A stretch of DNA of 64,000 bases from Sipunculus nudus (GCA_026874595.1 CM049320.1:7501464-7565463); one strand, 5' to 3'. Shown: positions 25,285 through 37,312, counted from the stretch's first letter. Translations and numbers: made by a program. The notes: generated by a model not told the origin, from the sequence alone.

Positions 25285-25483
25285 CAGAAGAGGATCGGGG
25301 GGGGGGGGGGGTTCTGGAGAGTATGTAACCCCCCCCCCCCCCACTTTTCATCAGAAGCATCAGAAGGGTTTCAGACTAAATTTTGCGGCCTGGATCCACC
25401 CCCCCCCCTTCCGGACCTGGAGACCCTTATTTAGGTTTATCATTAGTCCTCCTGGGTTGGACCCCCTTTTGGATCCGCCTCTG
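25285..25483. mobile_element. Short TIR element (MITE-like), related to 49349-49520
   Basis: Ends resemble an inverted pair: CAGAAGAGGATC on the left and the complement of CAGAGGCGGATCC on the right. The interior shares the GGTCCAACCCAGGAGGACTA segment, in inverse orientation, with the element at 49349-49520. It holds poly-G and poly-C runs (25297-25311, 25330-25342, 25399-25408). No clean target duplication is visible. Confidence 0.65.
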
Positions 25484-25963
25484 AGTGAATTGTAAAATAG
25501 ATACTCATATAAACATATGTGATTAGAAATGTATGTAATGTCGATTGAAACACGTCTCCTCTGCTAAAGATAAACTGAGCGCTGACTGGTGCGTGTACAA
25601 GTATACAGGGCGTATGTGTTTAAAAAGAAATGTTCCAATACGTGCCCGTGTTTAAACTTGCGATTTCGGCGTGAAATGTAGTTCCGGTAGTTGACGGGTA
25701 GGTCACCCCTTGACAAAGCCACATACTCTCACCATGTGGTTTATCGATACGGAATTATTTTGCGGCTTAGCCCCTTCCTCCCCATGAGCCCTAGCGTCAA
25801 CGGCGTGTGTTGACACAAATGGTCATTATCTTCGTGTCGCTCGGCCGAGTCGGCCGTGTTTAGATCCAACGAAGCGACACACCGCCCAGATGTCTGTCTC
25901 AGCTCTACTTCCGGGTCCCAACGGTTATTGACATGGGTTACTGTAAGTAGTAACTTATACACT

Positions 25964-26182
25964 ATGTCCAAACGCCAAGAGAACTCTGGCGATAGGTCCT
26001 GTTCCACATGTGCGGCTCCCTTGCCAGACTGGGACCACCATTTCTGTTGTCCGGTATGCCATCGGCGATTGTGGCGGCCCGTCCATCCCTTCCCCACTCT
26101 GCTTGGACTAGGAACGACGGGAATGGAAAGTTACGATGCTTATTTTCAATCTAGAAATTCCCCAGTCCGCTCCCGTAAGTAG
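25964..26182 (+). pseudogene. DIRS-like gag N-terminus with Cys/His cluster
   Basis: From ATG at 25964 the frame reads SKRQENSGDRSCSTCAAPLP and then DWDHHFCCPVC, giving C-x2-C and C-x2-C pairs around a histidine pair, a zinc-ribbon-like arrangement seen at the start of DIRS gag proteins. It ends at a stop at 26180 after a probable frameshift. A GC-rich frame continues from 26372. Confidence 0.6.
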
Positions 26183-27578
26183 AAAGATAAAAAGATTGCC
26201 AAGGGGGGGAGGGCAAAGAAAGAGCCTAGTAGACACAGAAACCTATCTCTGAGAGTGGGGAGTTTAACGGGTCCCCCGCGAGCAAGAGTGCTACCGTTTT
26301 AGCCCCATCATCAGATCCCTTAAGTACCACCTCCAACTCTGGAGAAGATTAGTTTCTCGTCCCTTTCAGATATGTCTAAAATGCCCGTTCTTTCACCGGA
26401 GATCCGTCTCAGACGAAACGGCGGTGGAGGATCTGGTTTCACGAGACTCGTTAAAGTCTCTCAGTGCCTCTGTCTTGGGGGAGTTTATGGCGGAACAGCG
26501 CCTGACCATTATTCAGGCGTGTGGCCGCCACCTCCCAGACATCAATTTCAGGTGGCGTTTCAGGTTAGCGCACGACTGAACAACCGATCCTTGCACTGGA
26601 ATCGGACGCGTCGAGTCGGCCCTCAGCAGAGGCGGCTTTTACGACCCGGCTACTCACTGGGACGCGACCTACGGCTTCTCAACCCACTACACAGGGTACG
26701 ACGTGGCCCGCTCCTGATCCCGCGCCTCGGGACCAAAGAAGCACTTGACCGGTGCTTCCGGAAGTTCTCCCATTGACCAAGAGGAGGTAAACTTCCGGAG
26801 GAGATTTAAGGTTCCCCGGATGAGGCCGACGGGCGGAAAGAACCGGAGGATTTTTGTGCTCAGGCACGCCGAGAGAAGTTATTGTCTCAGACCAAAGCGG
26901 ATCCGGCAACACCTAAGAACCCCCGAAGCCAGGGGGGTTTAGTTTTGCCATACGGGGCGTCCGTGGCCCGGGTATGCTCCACGTGTTTGGAGTTTGGCCC
27001 GGCCACATCGGACTACTTGGACTTTCACACACGGTTGGTCCTAGGGGTGGTGTCGGCCTCGACTTGTAAAGAAACGAATCCTGCCCCCCCCCCCCCCAAG
27101 GTTTGAGCTGTTGGTCAGCTGTGGTCCCCGCGCCAGAATACAATAAATAGGCGGACCAATTTACCGAAGCTGACGCCGTACCCGTCCTACGAGCCGGTTA
27201 GGCAATGAGGCACGACTCGTTGGCGGACCAGCCTTTCGGGACGGTAAACCGCTTAAAACCCCGCAGGTCACGGCGTCAGACGCCTCGATTGCTGATCTTG
27301 AGACCTTTGGCCGTTACGCTACAGGTCTCTTAAACGATGCGCAGGTTCTTTTTGCCTGTTGTCGTATGATCCAGCGCAGGAAACTGTTAAGGGAGTCGTC
27401 CAGAGCCACCTGCCTAACCTCCAGGAGCTTCACCTAACATTCTCAAGGTTAGTGGAGAATATTGTCTTGCACCGACAGGAGGCGGCATTACGCTGTTCAG
27501 AACGTCAGACGCTACATTTGCATGCAAAGGAGCTCCAATAGCTATATGCTCGGAACTTAACGGGGTCTCCGGCGGTCA

Positions 27579-28245
27579 TTGGAAGGAGGGCGGAACGCGA
27601 GGCGAAAGTTGCCCCGCAGTCCCAGCATAGTTCGGATCTGGCGCCGTTCCGCAGGCCTGCTAAGAGGTCGGCTTCTCCGGCCCGCCCTCGTTCTCCTCCT
27701 CGAGAGTCTCCGCGTATGCGGGACCAGAGTGAGTCACGCAATCGTCAGCCCTTTCGTCCGTGATGCGCCAGGGATTGGGGTCGTAACCCTTAACCCCAGG
27801 CTTGACGCCAGGCCGATTGGCGGTCGGCTCCGCTTTTTTCTGCAGGGGTGGCATCAAATCACACGCAATCGTTTCGGTTTACGCACTATTCATCACGGGT
27901 TCTTTACAAAGCTCGCACCAAGCCCCCCCCCCCCCCCTCCCCGCACCACGGGGCCTCGCCGAATTCCAGTGCCGACCGACCCTGTCAAGAGGCAGGCGCT
28001 GGAGGACGAAATTCGGAAATGTACAGCAAACTAGCAATAAGGTTGGTGGATCCTGGTTCCCTGGGATTTTATTCTCACGTTTTCCTGGTTCAAAAAGAAG
28101 ACGGCTGCGGGCGATCGATTATAGACCTCAAAGCTCTCAATCGCTGCGTAGTGACGCTAAAGTTTTGCATGCACAACATTCGGTCAGTACTAAAGACGTT
28201 TCGTCTGGGAGACTGGGCCTTCACGCTCCATATTGAATCAGAAAT
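27579..28245 (+). pseudogene. DIRS-like reverse transcriptase, N-terminal part, frameshifted
   Basis: The 27579 frame gives RLRFFLQGWHQITRNRF and later VPTDPVKRQALEDEIRK, ending in a stop at about 28032. The next frame takes over with AIRLVDPGSLGFYSHVF and the IIDLKALNRCV block. Family knowledge: the following segment should contain DAYFHI and the YxDD box. It is absent because the element ends at 28245 in AT-rich DNA. Confidence 0.75.
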
Positions 28246-28249
28246 CTGA

Positions 28250-29288
28250 ATTAAAATCAACCATTTCATATAAAAAAAAGGAATCTTACATACGTGTACA
28301 TGCATTTGTCTCTATAGAAATTAGAAGTAAAACTAGTTTGTTTAAATATAAAATATTTGTTAAATGTTAGATTTACTTTGTTCGAGAGACGATTTAACGT
28401 TCAATATAAACTATTCGGAAACAGGAAAATCGTTTCTAGCTATACACAGACTGGACACATCATGACGTTAATACGTTACAATGTAACCATATCGAACTAT
28501 TTTCTTTAGGTTAAATGACCTGTATTTAATATGTCACTGCTTAAATGCTAGTGTTCATTTTCCAACATAAATGTGTCTTGCGTGTATATCAACAAAGTTT
28601 TAATAAATATTTGTTATAAAAAGTATTGTCAGTTATGTTTTTCATTCAGCCGCCTGAAAGTGGTCTGTGCTGTACCGACTGCTCTAAATCCTTCATCCTA
28701 TACCGTTCTTTCCTCCAAAAGTACCAAAAGGTCAGCATGAAATGTCATGAGAAACCTGAAATGGGTCACTCTGACCTAATTCCTCTAAGGTACTAATCTC
28801 TATTAAGCCAGTGTCCACCGATATGCTATACATGAACCTCTTGATCAACAACGAGACATTTTTAAAGATTATTAATAGGAAAGAAAAACAATCCATACTG
28901 CTGCAGTTTACATGATATCTTAATTCAGCAGTTGTTATATATAATTTAATACTTGACAACATATTGTAAAGACACTGTCATTAGGTAAATCTCATATCTT
29001 ATTGTTTTGTCTGTTGAAATGCCTCTTCACAAAAGCATATACCAGAAATGAAAATTGACTCGATCCTGTGTCTTGGGTACCTATAACTTTTCTTTGTTAA
29101 AGAATATTGGGATGATCATAATAACCAAAACTATATTATTTTCATTTCGTGGACTCGCTCCCCACTTTCGAACACATTTGGCTGTCAGCTTGGAAACATA
29201 CAAAAGTCAAACTACATACATGTTTTTGATATAGCTACGGAGCCAATTAAAATTGGGGTCATGACCATGATTTTGACTGAATAATCAC
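28250..29288. other. Gene-free AT-rich stretch
   Basis: No coding frame, RNA gene or repeat end recognised. Composition drops abruptly to AT-rich immediately after the DIRS fragment. Confidence 0.45.
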
Positions 29289-29798
29289 TCAGCGATTCAG
29301 ATGCAGTTTAAAATGTATCCATATATAAGATATAATTAAAAGAAATCGGTTCCCCATATCACGAAAAATGTCTCTCGCATAATTCATCTGAGGACGTCTA
29401 GTGCAGAGTAAAGAATTACATACATTTAAAATGACGTTCCTTGTATCAAATAATCTGCCTCTCTGAAAACAGAAATATGTATTTATAAACAAGCTTAAGT
29501 GGGCATGCACATAGACACTGTACTTAGAAATGTTTTCGTCAGTGTTTTGTTGTTTCCTCATTTTTGGCAAAATGTCCCAGACAAACAACCAGGTATAATC
29601 ATCAACTACTAAAGGCCCCAACCTTACCACTGTAAACTTGGAATTATATAGAAATTCAATGCGTGTATATAACATTTGGTTAAGTGCTACACTTTCCCAT
29701 TGTTTAAAGTAATGGATAGGCAAATTATAAGTGGAAAACCCGTTATCCACCTGAACGGAGACATATGACAATTCTGAGAGAATCGTGATATTCAACAC
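29289..29798 (-). CDS. Unassigned 169-codon ORF, possible exon
   Basis: The longest frame of this region. The first part (YNLPIHYFKQWES, YTRIEFLYNSKFTVVRLG, VVDDYTWLFVWDIL) has the composition of a folded beta-rich domain. The later part looks non-coding (repeated phenylalanine, isoleucine and cysteine). A good acceptor (pyrimidines then CAG, at 29751) and a donor (GTG|GTAAGG, at 29627) frame a possible 123-base phase-0 exon at 29628-29750. I do not recognise the family. This may be a single exon of a larger minus-strand gene or chance. Confidence 0.22.
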   Translation of the reverse strand: MLNITILSELSYVSVQVDNGFSTYNLPIHYFKQWESVALNQMLYTRIEFLYNSKFTVVRLGPLVVDDYTWLFVWDILPKMRKQQNTDENISKYSVYVHAHLSLFINTYFCFQRGRLFDTRNVILNVCNSLLCTRRPQMNYARDIFRDMGNRFLLIISYIWIHFKLHLNR

Positions 29799-29799
29799 A

Positions 29800-30308
29800 C
29801 AAGGTGGCTGCTAGAAATTGGTTAAAATAACAAAGAGCCTCCCCACAAAGCAGCGATAACATGTACAGTGATGACAATGTGAAATGTATGCCATGCCTTA
29901 CATAGCAACCTTATAAAAACAAAGAGAAGAGAGGACATCCATCAGGTCTAAATAAAGACAGTTACACAGTAAATCAAAATCCATAAGAGGATTAGCCTAA
30001 ATAATTGGGCCACCTCCTGAGGTTTTGAAATCCTTGACCTTAAACGCACGTGACCGGGTCAATAAGTGCGCAACTCCCTATCGCTTGGGATGGATGGCGT
30101 TATAGAACACGTGCGAGTTTAATGAAACATTTAAGTGAGGTTATATAAAAGTGTTGACTCATTCACCAATGAATACAAACAGTTGATTCTGTCATGTAGT
30201 GAGCACCTTAATAGAGTGGGAAGTTTTTGATACACCAGTACTTTATCAAGCCGCCATTACATCCATTCAGTTGACACCGCTACAAATTGACTGCTATTCC
30301 CAGTACAT

Positions 30309-30364
<56 letters not shown>

Positions 30365-32230
30365 AAACATACATGCATACATATACATATATATTCATTT
30401 AAGTTTACTTAAATATTTTCAAATGATATATTCGAAAGTGCTATTCGAATAAACGGGTCTTCACCTTCAGCCGTCCAAGGTTAACAGGTATAATAAGAGT
30501 CAGGGTCTGTGTTTTCCTCTTCGTAATACCTACTGTTTTATTTCTGGCATTTTTCCAGGAAAATAATAATACTGTACATTTACCTTTCGAGTTTCGCACG
30601 AATAATTTATCTAAAAAACAGTATTTCTTTAAAATGGCTGGATGCTCATTGCTCACGTGGATTTCACGTGACATTTATCCAAAGGTCAGGCAGTATAAGG
30701 CCAGAAAAAGTAAAGTCATTGAGCTAGAATTAAATATAGAGAAGAATAAACAATATTATAATTGTTAATTTGACTTTCTTTTTACTAATTGACTTGTGTC
30801 GCAAAGTGACCTTTGGCATTTTGTCACGGGAAAGCAATTAAAATATCAAATAACCACTTAATCGAGCGTGATATCAGTCGAGGTTAATCATTGGAACTGG
30901 TCACGCCGGTCATTTGGCCAAGTGCATAGCACATCGTGTGATTATTATGGAGAAAACAATGTGACAATATGTCCGGAGAGATCACGTGTTGAGTAGAAGT
31001 GTCAAACAAAAAACTAGTTAGTAAAATATGTTATCATGGGAGGTCGGGCGTTTAAACCAGTCATATCATATTAGAGCAAACGTCTTATAGTGGTCCTTGA
31101 TAATCTGGGATAGTCGTGCAAGACAAACATTTAATAATATATTTACATTTATTAGATAATGAAAAACGGAGAATTCAACTAAAACATTGTAAAAGGTTTT
31201 TTTTAAATGTTTTGATACATTTGAATAAAGTATGCAATTTTAGGATATACAATTAAAAAGACCTACTGCAAATTCCCGGAATTTTCTGACGGAGTGTGAT
31301 AAAATAACCAGTCGCTGATTGTAATACACAGGCACTACGGTGGACAAGAAAGAGAAAGCGAAAGACAGAGAGGATTAATATATATATTTCATAGTTTTGT
31401 ATTGTTGAAGCTTGGTTTATTAAGATTCGTTGCATAATGGTATATTTGAAAGGAAAAAGCCAAATAATTCATCCCAAAGATGTGCATGCAGTTTCCTCTT
31501 GATAAGAAAATTCTAAATTCCTTATTTCAATCAGATGTCTCTGAGTTCTAGTAAATTTTACAATCGGTAACACCGCCTCTACTAACGTTTGAATATATAT
31601 ATTTATATAGCACCAGCGGTAACGAAAGAGGTATGACCATTTGTAGTAGTTATATAACCAAACACCAGATACCAGCACCCAGATAATAGAAATATCAAAA
31701 GTGAATTTTTACATCGCTATTTTTAACCAGTACATGTTTTACCTTAGAAGAAACAAAGCTTAACATGTAATTCAGAGCTATACCTTATCTAGAAACGGGA
31801 AAATATTGATTATAAATATAACAATGAGGAGGTGGTTAGGTTAATTTGTTTCTTGATACGTTTTATATTTTATTTTTTTATTCAGGCCATAATATGCGGA
31901 CTATAGATTGTGTGCATTTATGTTGTTGCACTGGAGACCTCGTTTTCAGAGAGTGAAATTATCTATGGATTGTAAACCACAAGTGTCGCCTTTCTCGATG
32001 CTTCGTGCGTTCTGTACTTTTGTAGGATTTCATACGTAAATAAAATAATACAGAAAGTTAATAAAATAAGTGTAAAACCCTAATATGGCTGAAGTTCAGT
32101 CTGGATTTCGATTGATTGTTATCATTAAGCCGAAAGTGATCATATTGCCAGGCCTTAAATAAGCGAATTTATTAAGAACCAGAGAGTATATGTGATGTCT
32201 GTGCTTCACCAGCAGTAAACTTCATCTACC
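29800..32230. other. Gene-free AT-rich stretch with a possible TATA box
   Basis: No gene recognised. TTATATAAAAG at 30139-30149 lies downstream of CACGTG motifs (30046 and 30108) and has promoter-like spacing, but no convincing transcript follows. A CA/TA microsatellite occupies 30309-30361. Confidence 0.35.
30309..30361. repeat. (CA)n(TA)n microsatellite
   Basis: Short CA run followed by a 40-bp TA run. It creates a false plus-strand frame. Confidence 0.95.
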
Positions 32231-32231
32231 T

Positions 32232-32530
<299 letters not shown>

Positions 32531-32544
32531 TTGCAGCATATATT

Positions 32545-32800
32545 ATGTAGAGAGATGTATAATTAGCCATGCTGGTTCATTGTATTGGATATAGAATATG
32601 AATACACAGAAAGGTCGGTCCTATATGTCTGGGAATCGAGCCCTTGATCTTCCTTTTGCCGGTCGTTTCCTAACCCACTAGGCTAACGGAGTTCCCCGCG
32701 GCACTCTCTGCATTAGTTGACTTTTATAGGAACCAATGAAGTGACGTCACATGAGTGTTATCATAGTACTACCTACATGTGTTGACACAGCGACTTTACA
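32545..32800 (-). repeat. tRNA-derived SINE copy 2 (A and B boxes present)
   Basis: On the minus strand the head reads GGGGAACTCCG, TTAGCCTAGTGGGTTAG (A box, complement of about 32670-32686) and GGGCTCGATTCCC (B box, complement of 32631-32643), with tRNA-like spacing. A tRNA-unrelated tail follows. The head is not a working tRNA: the acceptor stem cannot be closed convincingly. These are internal RNA polymerase III promoter elements of a SINE. Confidence 0.78.
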
Positions 32801-32844
32801 TTTAGCAGAGAGGACCGATGGTCTGTTATGGTGGGCATCATACA

Positions 32845-33000
32845 TTATGCCGAAAGATATATGCATAGCCATCTGGTTCAATGTATAGAGATAGAAGATG
32901 AATACACAGAAAATTCGATATACTCTGTATGGGATTCGAACAGATTACCTTTGGATTGTCTATGCCATGACGTCTGTTGCAAATACAGTAAAACCTCGCC
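32845..33000 (-). repeat. tRNA-derived SINE copy 3 (A box decayed)
   Basis: The B box CTGTTCGAATCCCA (complement of about 32931-32944) and the ATGAATACACAGAAA tail are kept. The A box is eroded. It is the third copy in about 650 bp in the same orientation. Confidence 0.7.
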
Positions 33001-33339
33001 TAAGACCACCTCTTTGAAGTGACAAGCGCGAAATACAGGGCATAGATCAAAGGGTGTTCACGTATGATCACTCCGTCCCAGGAATGTTTGCATCACGGTT
33101 TCACAACTTGTTATTAGGCCTGCCTCTGATTATATATGTAATGCATAACCCCCTAGCTGGACAATAATGCTTTGTGATTGGTTCATGTTTAACTCAGTAT
33201 TGGACTAACTATTTTCAAACTACTTTATTGGCCGAGGAAAGCGTCTGAGTGCTCCTTGATTAACTCAGCGATGTTAAATGTGTCTGCTGAAGGCAATGCT
33301 GCAGGAGCCTCCTGTGCTCGTCAAGTGTCATAGTCACCA

Positions 33340-33450
33340 CCTTTCTATGGATCAGTTTCTCGAGAAAAAGACTTCATCGGGGACATGTACAATGAACCTT
33401 TTTGATCTATTATTAATCTTTATGATATATCAAGTATAAATATCGTACAA
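33340..33450. repeat. Isolated fragment of the 1.5-kb array monomer
   Basis: Matches 1635-1735 of array unit 1 (CAGTTTCTCGAGAAA, GACATGTACAATGAAC, TGATCTATTATTAATCTT). The continuation of the monomer (CCGATAAGCTTCC) is found only at 34920, so about 1.46 kb separates the two parts. Confidence 0.8.
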
Positions 33451-34911
33451 GCATGCATTGTAAAGATTGTAACATTGTTAATAATAGGAATTGCGGTTAA
33501 GGTGTACTTGAATATTAATTTTTATTTTTGTTTTACATTTTGACTTTTTATCATTTTCAGTTTTAATGGATAAAATTATACAAATGTATCGTGTAAATGG
33601 CCTGTCTATTTTTGTAGAAATAGGTTCGAAAACATAATCATTAATTCCAAACTATATTGAATAGCGACGTGCTGTCACATATTGCAAAACCAGCTGTTGT
33701 AAGACCCTTCATAGTCAAACTTCAATTAAGGGACCACCTCGGAAATGCGACCAGTTTATCGTGGTCCCCTTTATTGTCGTTATTCCGAGGATTTAATGTA
33801 CGTGTTCTTGACCATTTATGAGTATCCAGTAAACTGACCACCGATGATCGAATGGGAAGTTGCTGTTACCGCCATGCTTTTCGTGTCAACCCTATTTTCA
33901 TCTATGTAATCATTCTGTTCAAGTTTTCCAGAAGCAGTCCTACGCAAGTATGCTTTGTAATAATTAGGTATATCAGAAAAACATCAACTGATAGGGTATG
34001 CAATGCAGTGTTAAATACTCTTTTGAATTTTTCATTATTTTCAAAGACAAAGTAAATATGGGCTTTTAAATTTCTGACCAAGAAAGCAAATATGTGAACA
34101 AAATTAGCCCCATTTCTTGTGATCTGCAGGCTGGAAAGGAAGTGCAGGGCAGGACAGGGCTAATTAAGCAGTAACTGAGGTGGGGTACTAATGGCTGAGG
34201 TATTAGCCAATGAGAGCTGCGTGTGGTGGTGGTCGTTCCCGGGGCTTTTCCACACAATTACGTGTGGGCATATTAGCTCAACATGTAGTAGGTTATTAAA
34301 TAATAATGAAAGCATTATTTTGTGCTTAGTAAACCGTGGAAAGAAGTGGTGATTCTAAAGATATTTGACAAAATATGACAATAACATATAACTATAATTA
34401 GAAAAGTTTCTTATTTTACTTTGATTCCTCTTGAACACTGATGTGTTATCCAGTAAGATAGCTCATTTTCTTAATTAAGCAATATTAGTGTTATTGTATA
34501 ATTTGATTTTTGTCACTGCATGGGTATCAATCCATGCGCACGGCAAAAAAGTCACTTCTGGTTGTGTAATGTACTAGTGTATATTCCCATGGCTAATAAT
34601 GGCTCAAATCCAATTATTTTGTTCTGTTGCTTACGTTTGTGAACAGGAAGATGAATGAATCATTTAGGTAATTCCACGATGTTGAATAAATTTATGATAG
34701 ACTACGTTGTTATGTGTATTGATGAAATCCAGGTTTGGTAGACAACAGTGGACAAATTAAGAAATGCGGAATAAGCTGAAAAACTTTGTTCGTGTATTAG
34801 ATGTATTAGTTTAGTCTATTACCATAATACTCAGTTTCTTTGCTTTAAGCTAAAAATACAAACACTGCATAAGATGAACTGACAGGTAGAAGTGTGGGGA
34901 AAAAGGGTGTT
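33451..34911. other. Gene-free stretch separating two monomer parts
   Basis: No gene. The last part (34650-34911) resembles the cassette ends at 21300-21560 and 43200-43460, through the landmark TTTGCTTTAAGCT and the segment around ACACTGCATAAGATGAAC. The stretch is therefore partly the tail of a preceding, gene-less cassette rather than a foreign insertion. Confidence 0.5.
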
Positions 34912-35365
34912 TCCGTATATCCGATAAGCTTCCTTCAAATATAAACAGGCCTGACGTCATGTTGCCGTCATTGGCATTTTATGCGTGGATATGGCACTTC
35001 TGAGTATTCACATTTGTACGAATTCGATCCACTTGCTGCGTTTAAATAATGAGTAAGTCCATTGTGAGTAAAACAGTTTTGTTTAAACAGACCTATCTCG
35101 TTAGAATGGATAACTGTTGTACAATGGAATGCTTTAAACGTGTATACTAAAACATCATACAATCCATTGATTTGTAAACATACCACAAGCAAAATATCTG
35201 GTACATGATACATGTTGAAAAAGAGAAGATTTCAATGCCAAGACATACAATTGCCATACGGATACACATCAGATTTATAAAATATGACCGTCACATAAAC
35301 AAATATTCTGAATGGCTTAATAATATCATTATATCATGAATTTGTTTACCGATTTGTAGCCCTCA

Positions 35366-35366
<1 letters not shown>

Positions 35367-35410
<44 letters not shown>
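35367..35410. repeat. (TA)n microsatellite
   Basis: TA run followed by a short GA run, at the same cassette position as 6773-6815. Confidence 0.95.
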
Positions 35411-35414
<4 letters not shown>

Positions 35415-35532
35415 AGAGAGAGAGAGAGAAAGAAAGAGAAAAGAGTAAGAGAGAGAACAAGGAAGAAGTATAGATAGATTAGACAGATTTGAGGCGATAT
35501 GGTGCATATGAGGAAGGTATTTTGGTTTGTGT

Positions 35533-35539
<7 letters not shown>

Positions 35540-35598
<59 letters not shown>

Positions 35599-35612
35599 AT
35601 GATAGATAGATA
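35540..35612. repeat. (TA)n(GATA)n microsatellite
   Basis: TA run passing into about ten GATA tetramers with one interruption near 35599, about 50 bp from the stop codon of the fucosyltransferase gene. Confidence 0.95.
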
Positions 35613-35653
35613 TATTGATCTATCTTAACATTGCAAAGGGAACAATATTCTGA

Positions 35654-36826
35654 TCAAAGAAAGGTGAGGTTTGCGTGTCCTCTAAAATACGTTTTTGCTG
35701 GAGTACAATCTTTTTTATTCCAAAAGTGGTCAATGTTTTCGTAGACTTTGTGAAAGTGTTCTTGAGTGTGCAAAAATTTGCATAAATCGCAAAAATTATT
35801 TCGGCTAGAGTCCACTTCATAATATTGTTTCCATTCAAAATATTTGTTGTATAAGACAGAACTTGAATCTAAAAGTTTTAGATATGCGGCTAAATCCGAA
35901 GGAGATTTAAAATCTCTAACATCTATAAATGAACGATTGGGAAGATATTTCTTGTAATCATAACCCCCAAGGACCACGGGCACTATGTTCAGATTAAGAA
36001 TTTCCCACAACTGCTCAGTGGCATAATCTTTGCATATACTTTTCTCAAACGAAAGGTGAAACTTGTATTTTGCATTCAGCAGAGAATAGCATCGGGTTTC
36101 ATTTTTACAGACATACTTGCCACATTTTCCGTATACATCCACCTGTACATATTTAGCCAGCTCCGCGGCGTATTCCTCACGATGGCTACTTGTAACACAG
36201 TTGCTAACGTACCAGGCGACAAGATTTGTCTTCCCCCTTGAATAATCAATCAAGCTTTGTTCAGTGACATTCCTGTTTATTTTTCTCAATGATCCGTAAC
36301 TGAAATACACATCAGAGTCAAGTCGATATGTCTGCGTCACGTTAAAAACCCCGATGTATTGCGTCATTGATCCAGGGGTGTGCACCGGGGACTCCCTCAT
36401 ATAGAATACAAAATATTGTTTCGGAAGGCGGACCTTTGGTATCTCTTCTACAGACCTGATATTGGCCATGTGTACAATCACGGCATCGCTGCGATACAGT
36501 TGTGACCGATCAGCTGTTGTTTCACAATCACTGAAGTCACACCCTTTAAGCTGAAAAGGCTTTTGACCAAAGCCGAACCCAAATGTTTTGCTCTTATGGA
36601 ACTTTGTCCAGAACAATATTTTCTTGATTTTTCTGGAATCAGTCATTTTAATATCGCTTGGGAGCATATGCTCTGACACGTTCAATTCACTAGCTGTATT
36701 CAGTGCTATTCTTACCTGATGTAAAACTTCGTTTCCTATGAAGTTTTTTATTAAATATAATGTCCAGAAAATATTCAGAAATACAAAACATATTAGGAGG
36801 CTGCGATATTTTCGGGCTGGCTCCAT
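35654..36826 (-). CDS. Alpha-1,3-fucosyltransferase (GT10), type II Golgi-type protein
   Basis: Predicted to transfer L-fucose from GDP-fucose to N-acetylglucosamine-containing glycans in the Golgi. The 390-residue product has a short cytoplasmic N-terminus, a single membrane anchor at about residues 8-27, a stem, and a complete GT10 catalytic domain. Visible motifs are FYMRESP (141-147), FNVTQTYRLDSD (161-172, the family's acceptor/donor motif), VDVYGKCG (229-236), LSFEKSICKDYATEQLW (268-284), VPVVLGGYDY (282-291) and DFKSP (305-309). Cysteines near the C-terminus (356, 359, 384) fit the disulfide-rich tail. N-glycosylation sequons include 162, 186 and 297. One exon covers the frame. A donor-like CAG|GTAAGA sits inside it at 36711-36719. 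The acceptor sugar cannot be told from sequence. Nearest relatives in the window are 39338-40675 and the truncated 7050-7736. Confidence 0.93.
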   Translation of the reverse strand: MEPARKYRSLLICFVFLNIFWTLYLIKNFIGNEVLHQVRIALNTASELNVSEHMLPSDIKMTDSRKIKKILFWTKFHKSKTFGFGFGQKPFQLKGCDFSDCETTADRSQLYRSDAVIVHMANIRSVEEIPKVRLPKQYFVFYMRESPVHTPGSMTQYIGVFNVTQTYRLDSDVYFSYGSLRKINRNVTEQSLIDYSRGKTNLVAWYVSNCVTSSHREEYAAELAKYVQVDVYGKCGKYVCKNETRCYSLLNAKYKFHLSFEKSICKDYATEQLWEILNLNIVPVVLGGYDYKKYLPNRSFIDVRDFKSPSDLAAYLKLLDSSSVLYNKYFEWKQYYEVDSSRNNFCDLCKFLHTQEHFHKVYENIDHFWNKKDCTPAKTYFRGHANLTFL

Positions 36827-37312
36827 GTCAAACGGTCTTAATGCGCCCTTTTGTTGAAGTGGTGGTTCATGTTGTTGTAACCGACCATAGAAATTGTTGT
36901 TATTGCAAAGGCAGCCTCATGCTACGTAGTTAAATGCTTGATGCATATATTTCACAAGACAAAACTTTTTTATTCAGATGTAACATGCTTGATAAACCGT
37001 GGCTATGTATATTATCATACAGGAAATCGTGTCATGTAATACTGAAAATAAAGTGTAAGATCTTATGATTGGTTTCCATTTGTTGAATGTACATAATATA
37101 AGTAATAATTTCGACATACAGATGGGCTTCACGATGTTACAACCTTAAACGCACATATGAATTGATTTAAACGAACGGAGACACGGTTTTACAGATCTGC
37201 TGACCGAAGTAATATTTGCCTTTGTGAAGTGTCGCTGTCCTTCGTCTGTCCATCCGCCGTAAACGTTCGACTAAGTATTTAAGCCGCTAAGTCAATTCTG
37301 GTTTTGATATAT

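Larger units (their letters stand above)
25700..28245 (+). mobile_element. Truncated DIRS-like retrotransposon (gag plus start of RT)
   Basis: A block clearly richer in G+C than its surroundings. Order on the plus strand is a gag-like region with a cysteine/histidine cluster (from 25964), further degraded gag (26370-27560), then the N-terminal RT region. RT signatures of the DIRS type are GGRLRFFLQGWHQIT (about 27821-27865), YSHVFLVQKEDGCGRSIIDL and LKALNRCVV, with LGDWAFTL at the end. Similarity stops at 28245, before the part of RT with the catalytic aspartates. No tyrosine recombinase or methyltransferase part is present. The left boundary is approximate and no split or inverted terminal repeats were identified. 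Confidence 0.75.

Noticed and set aside
26679-27143. Minus-strand GC-rich frames in the DIRS block
   Set aside because: Antisense shadows; the plus strand carries the gag and RT similarity.
32627-32697. Possible tRNA gene on the minus strand
   Set aside because: A and B boxes are present, but the cloverleaf does not close and related copies nearby share a non-tRNA tail, so it is a SINE head.
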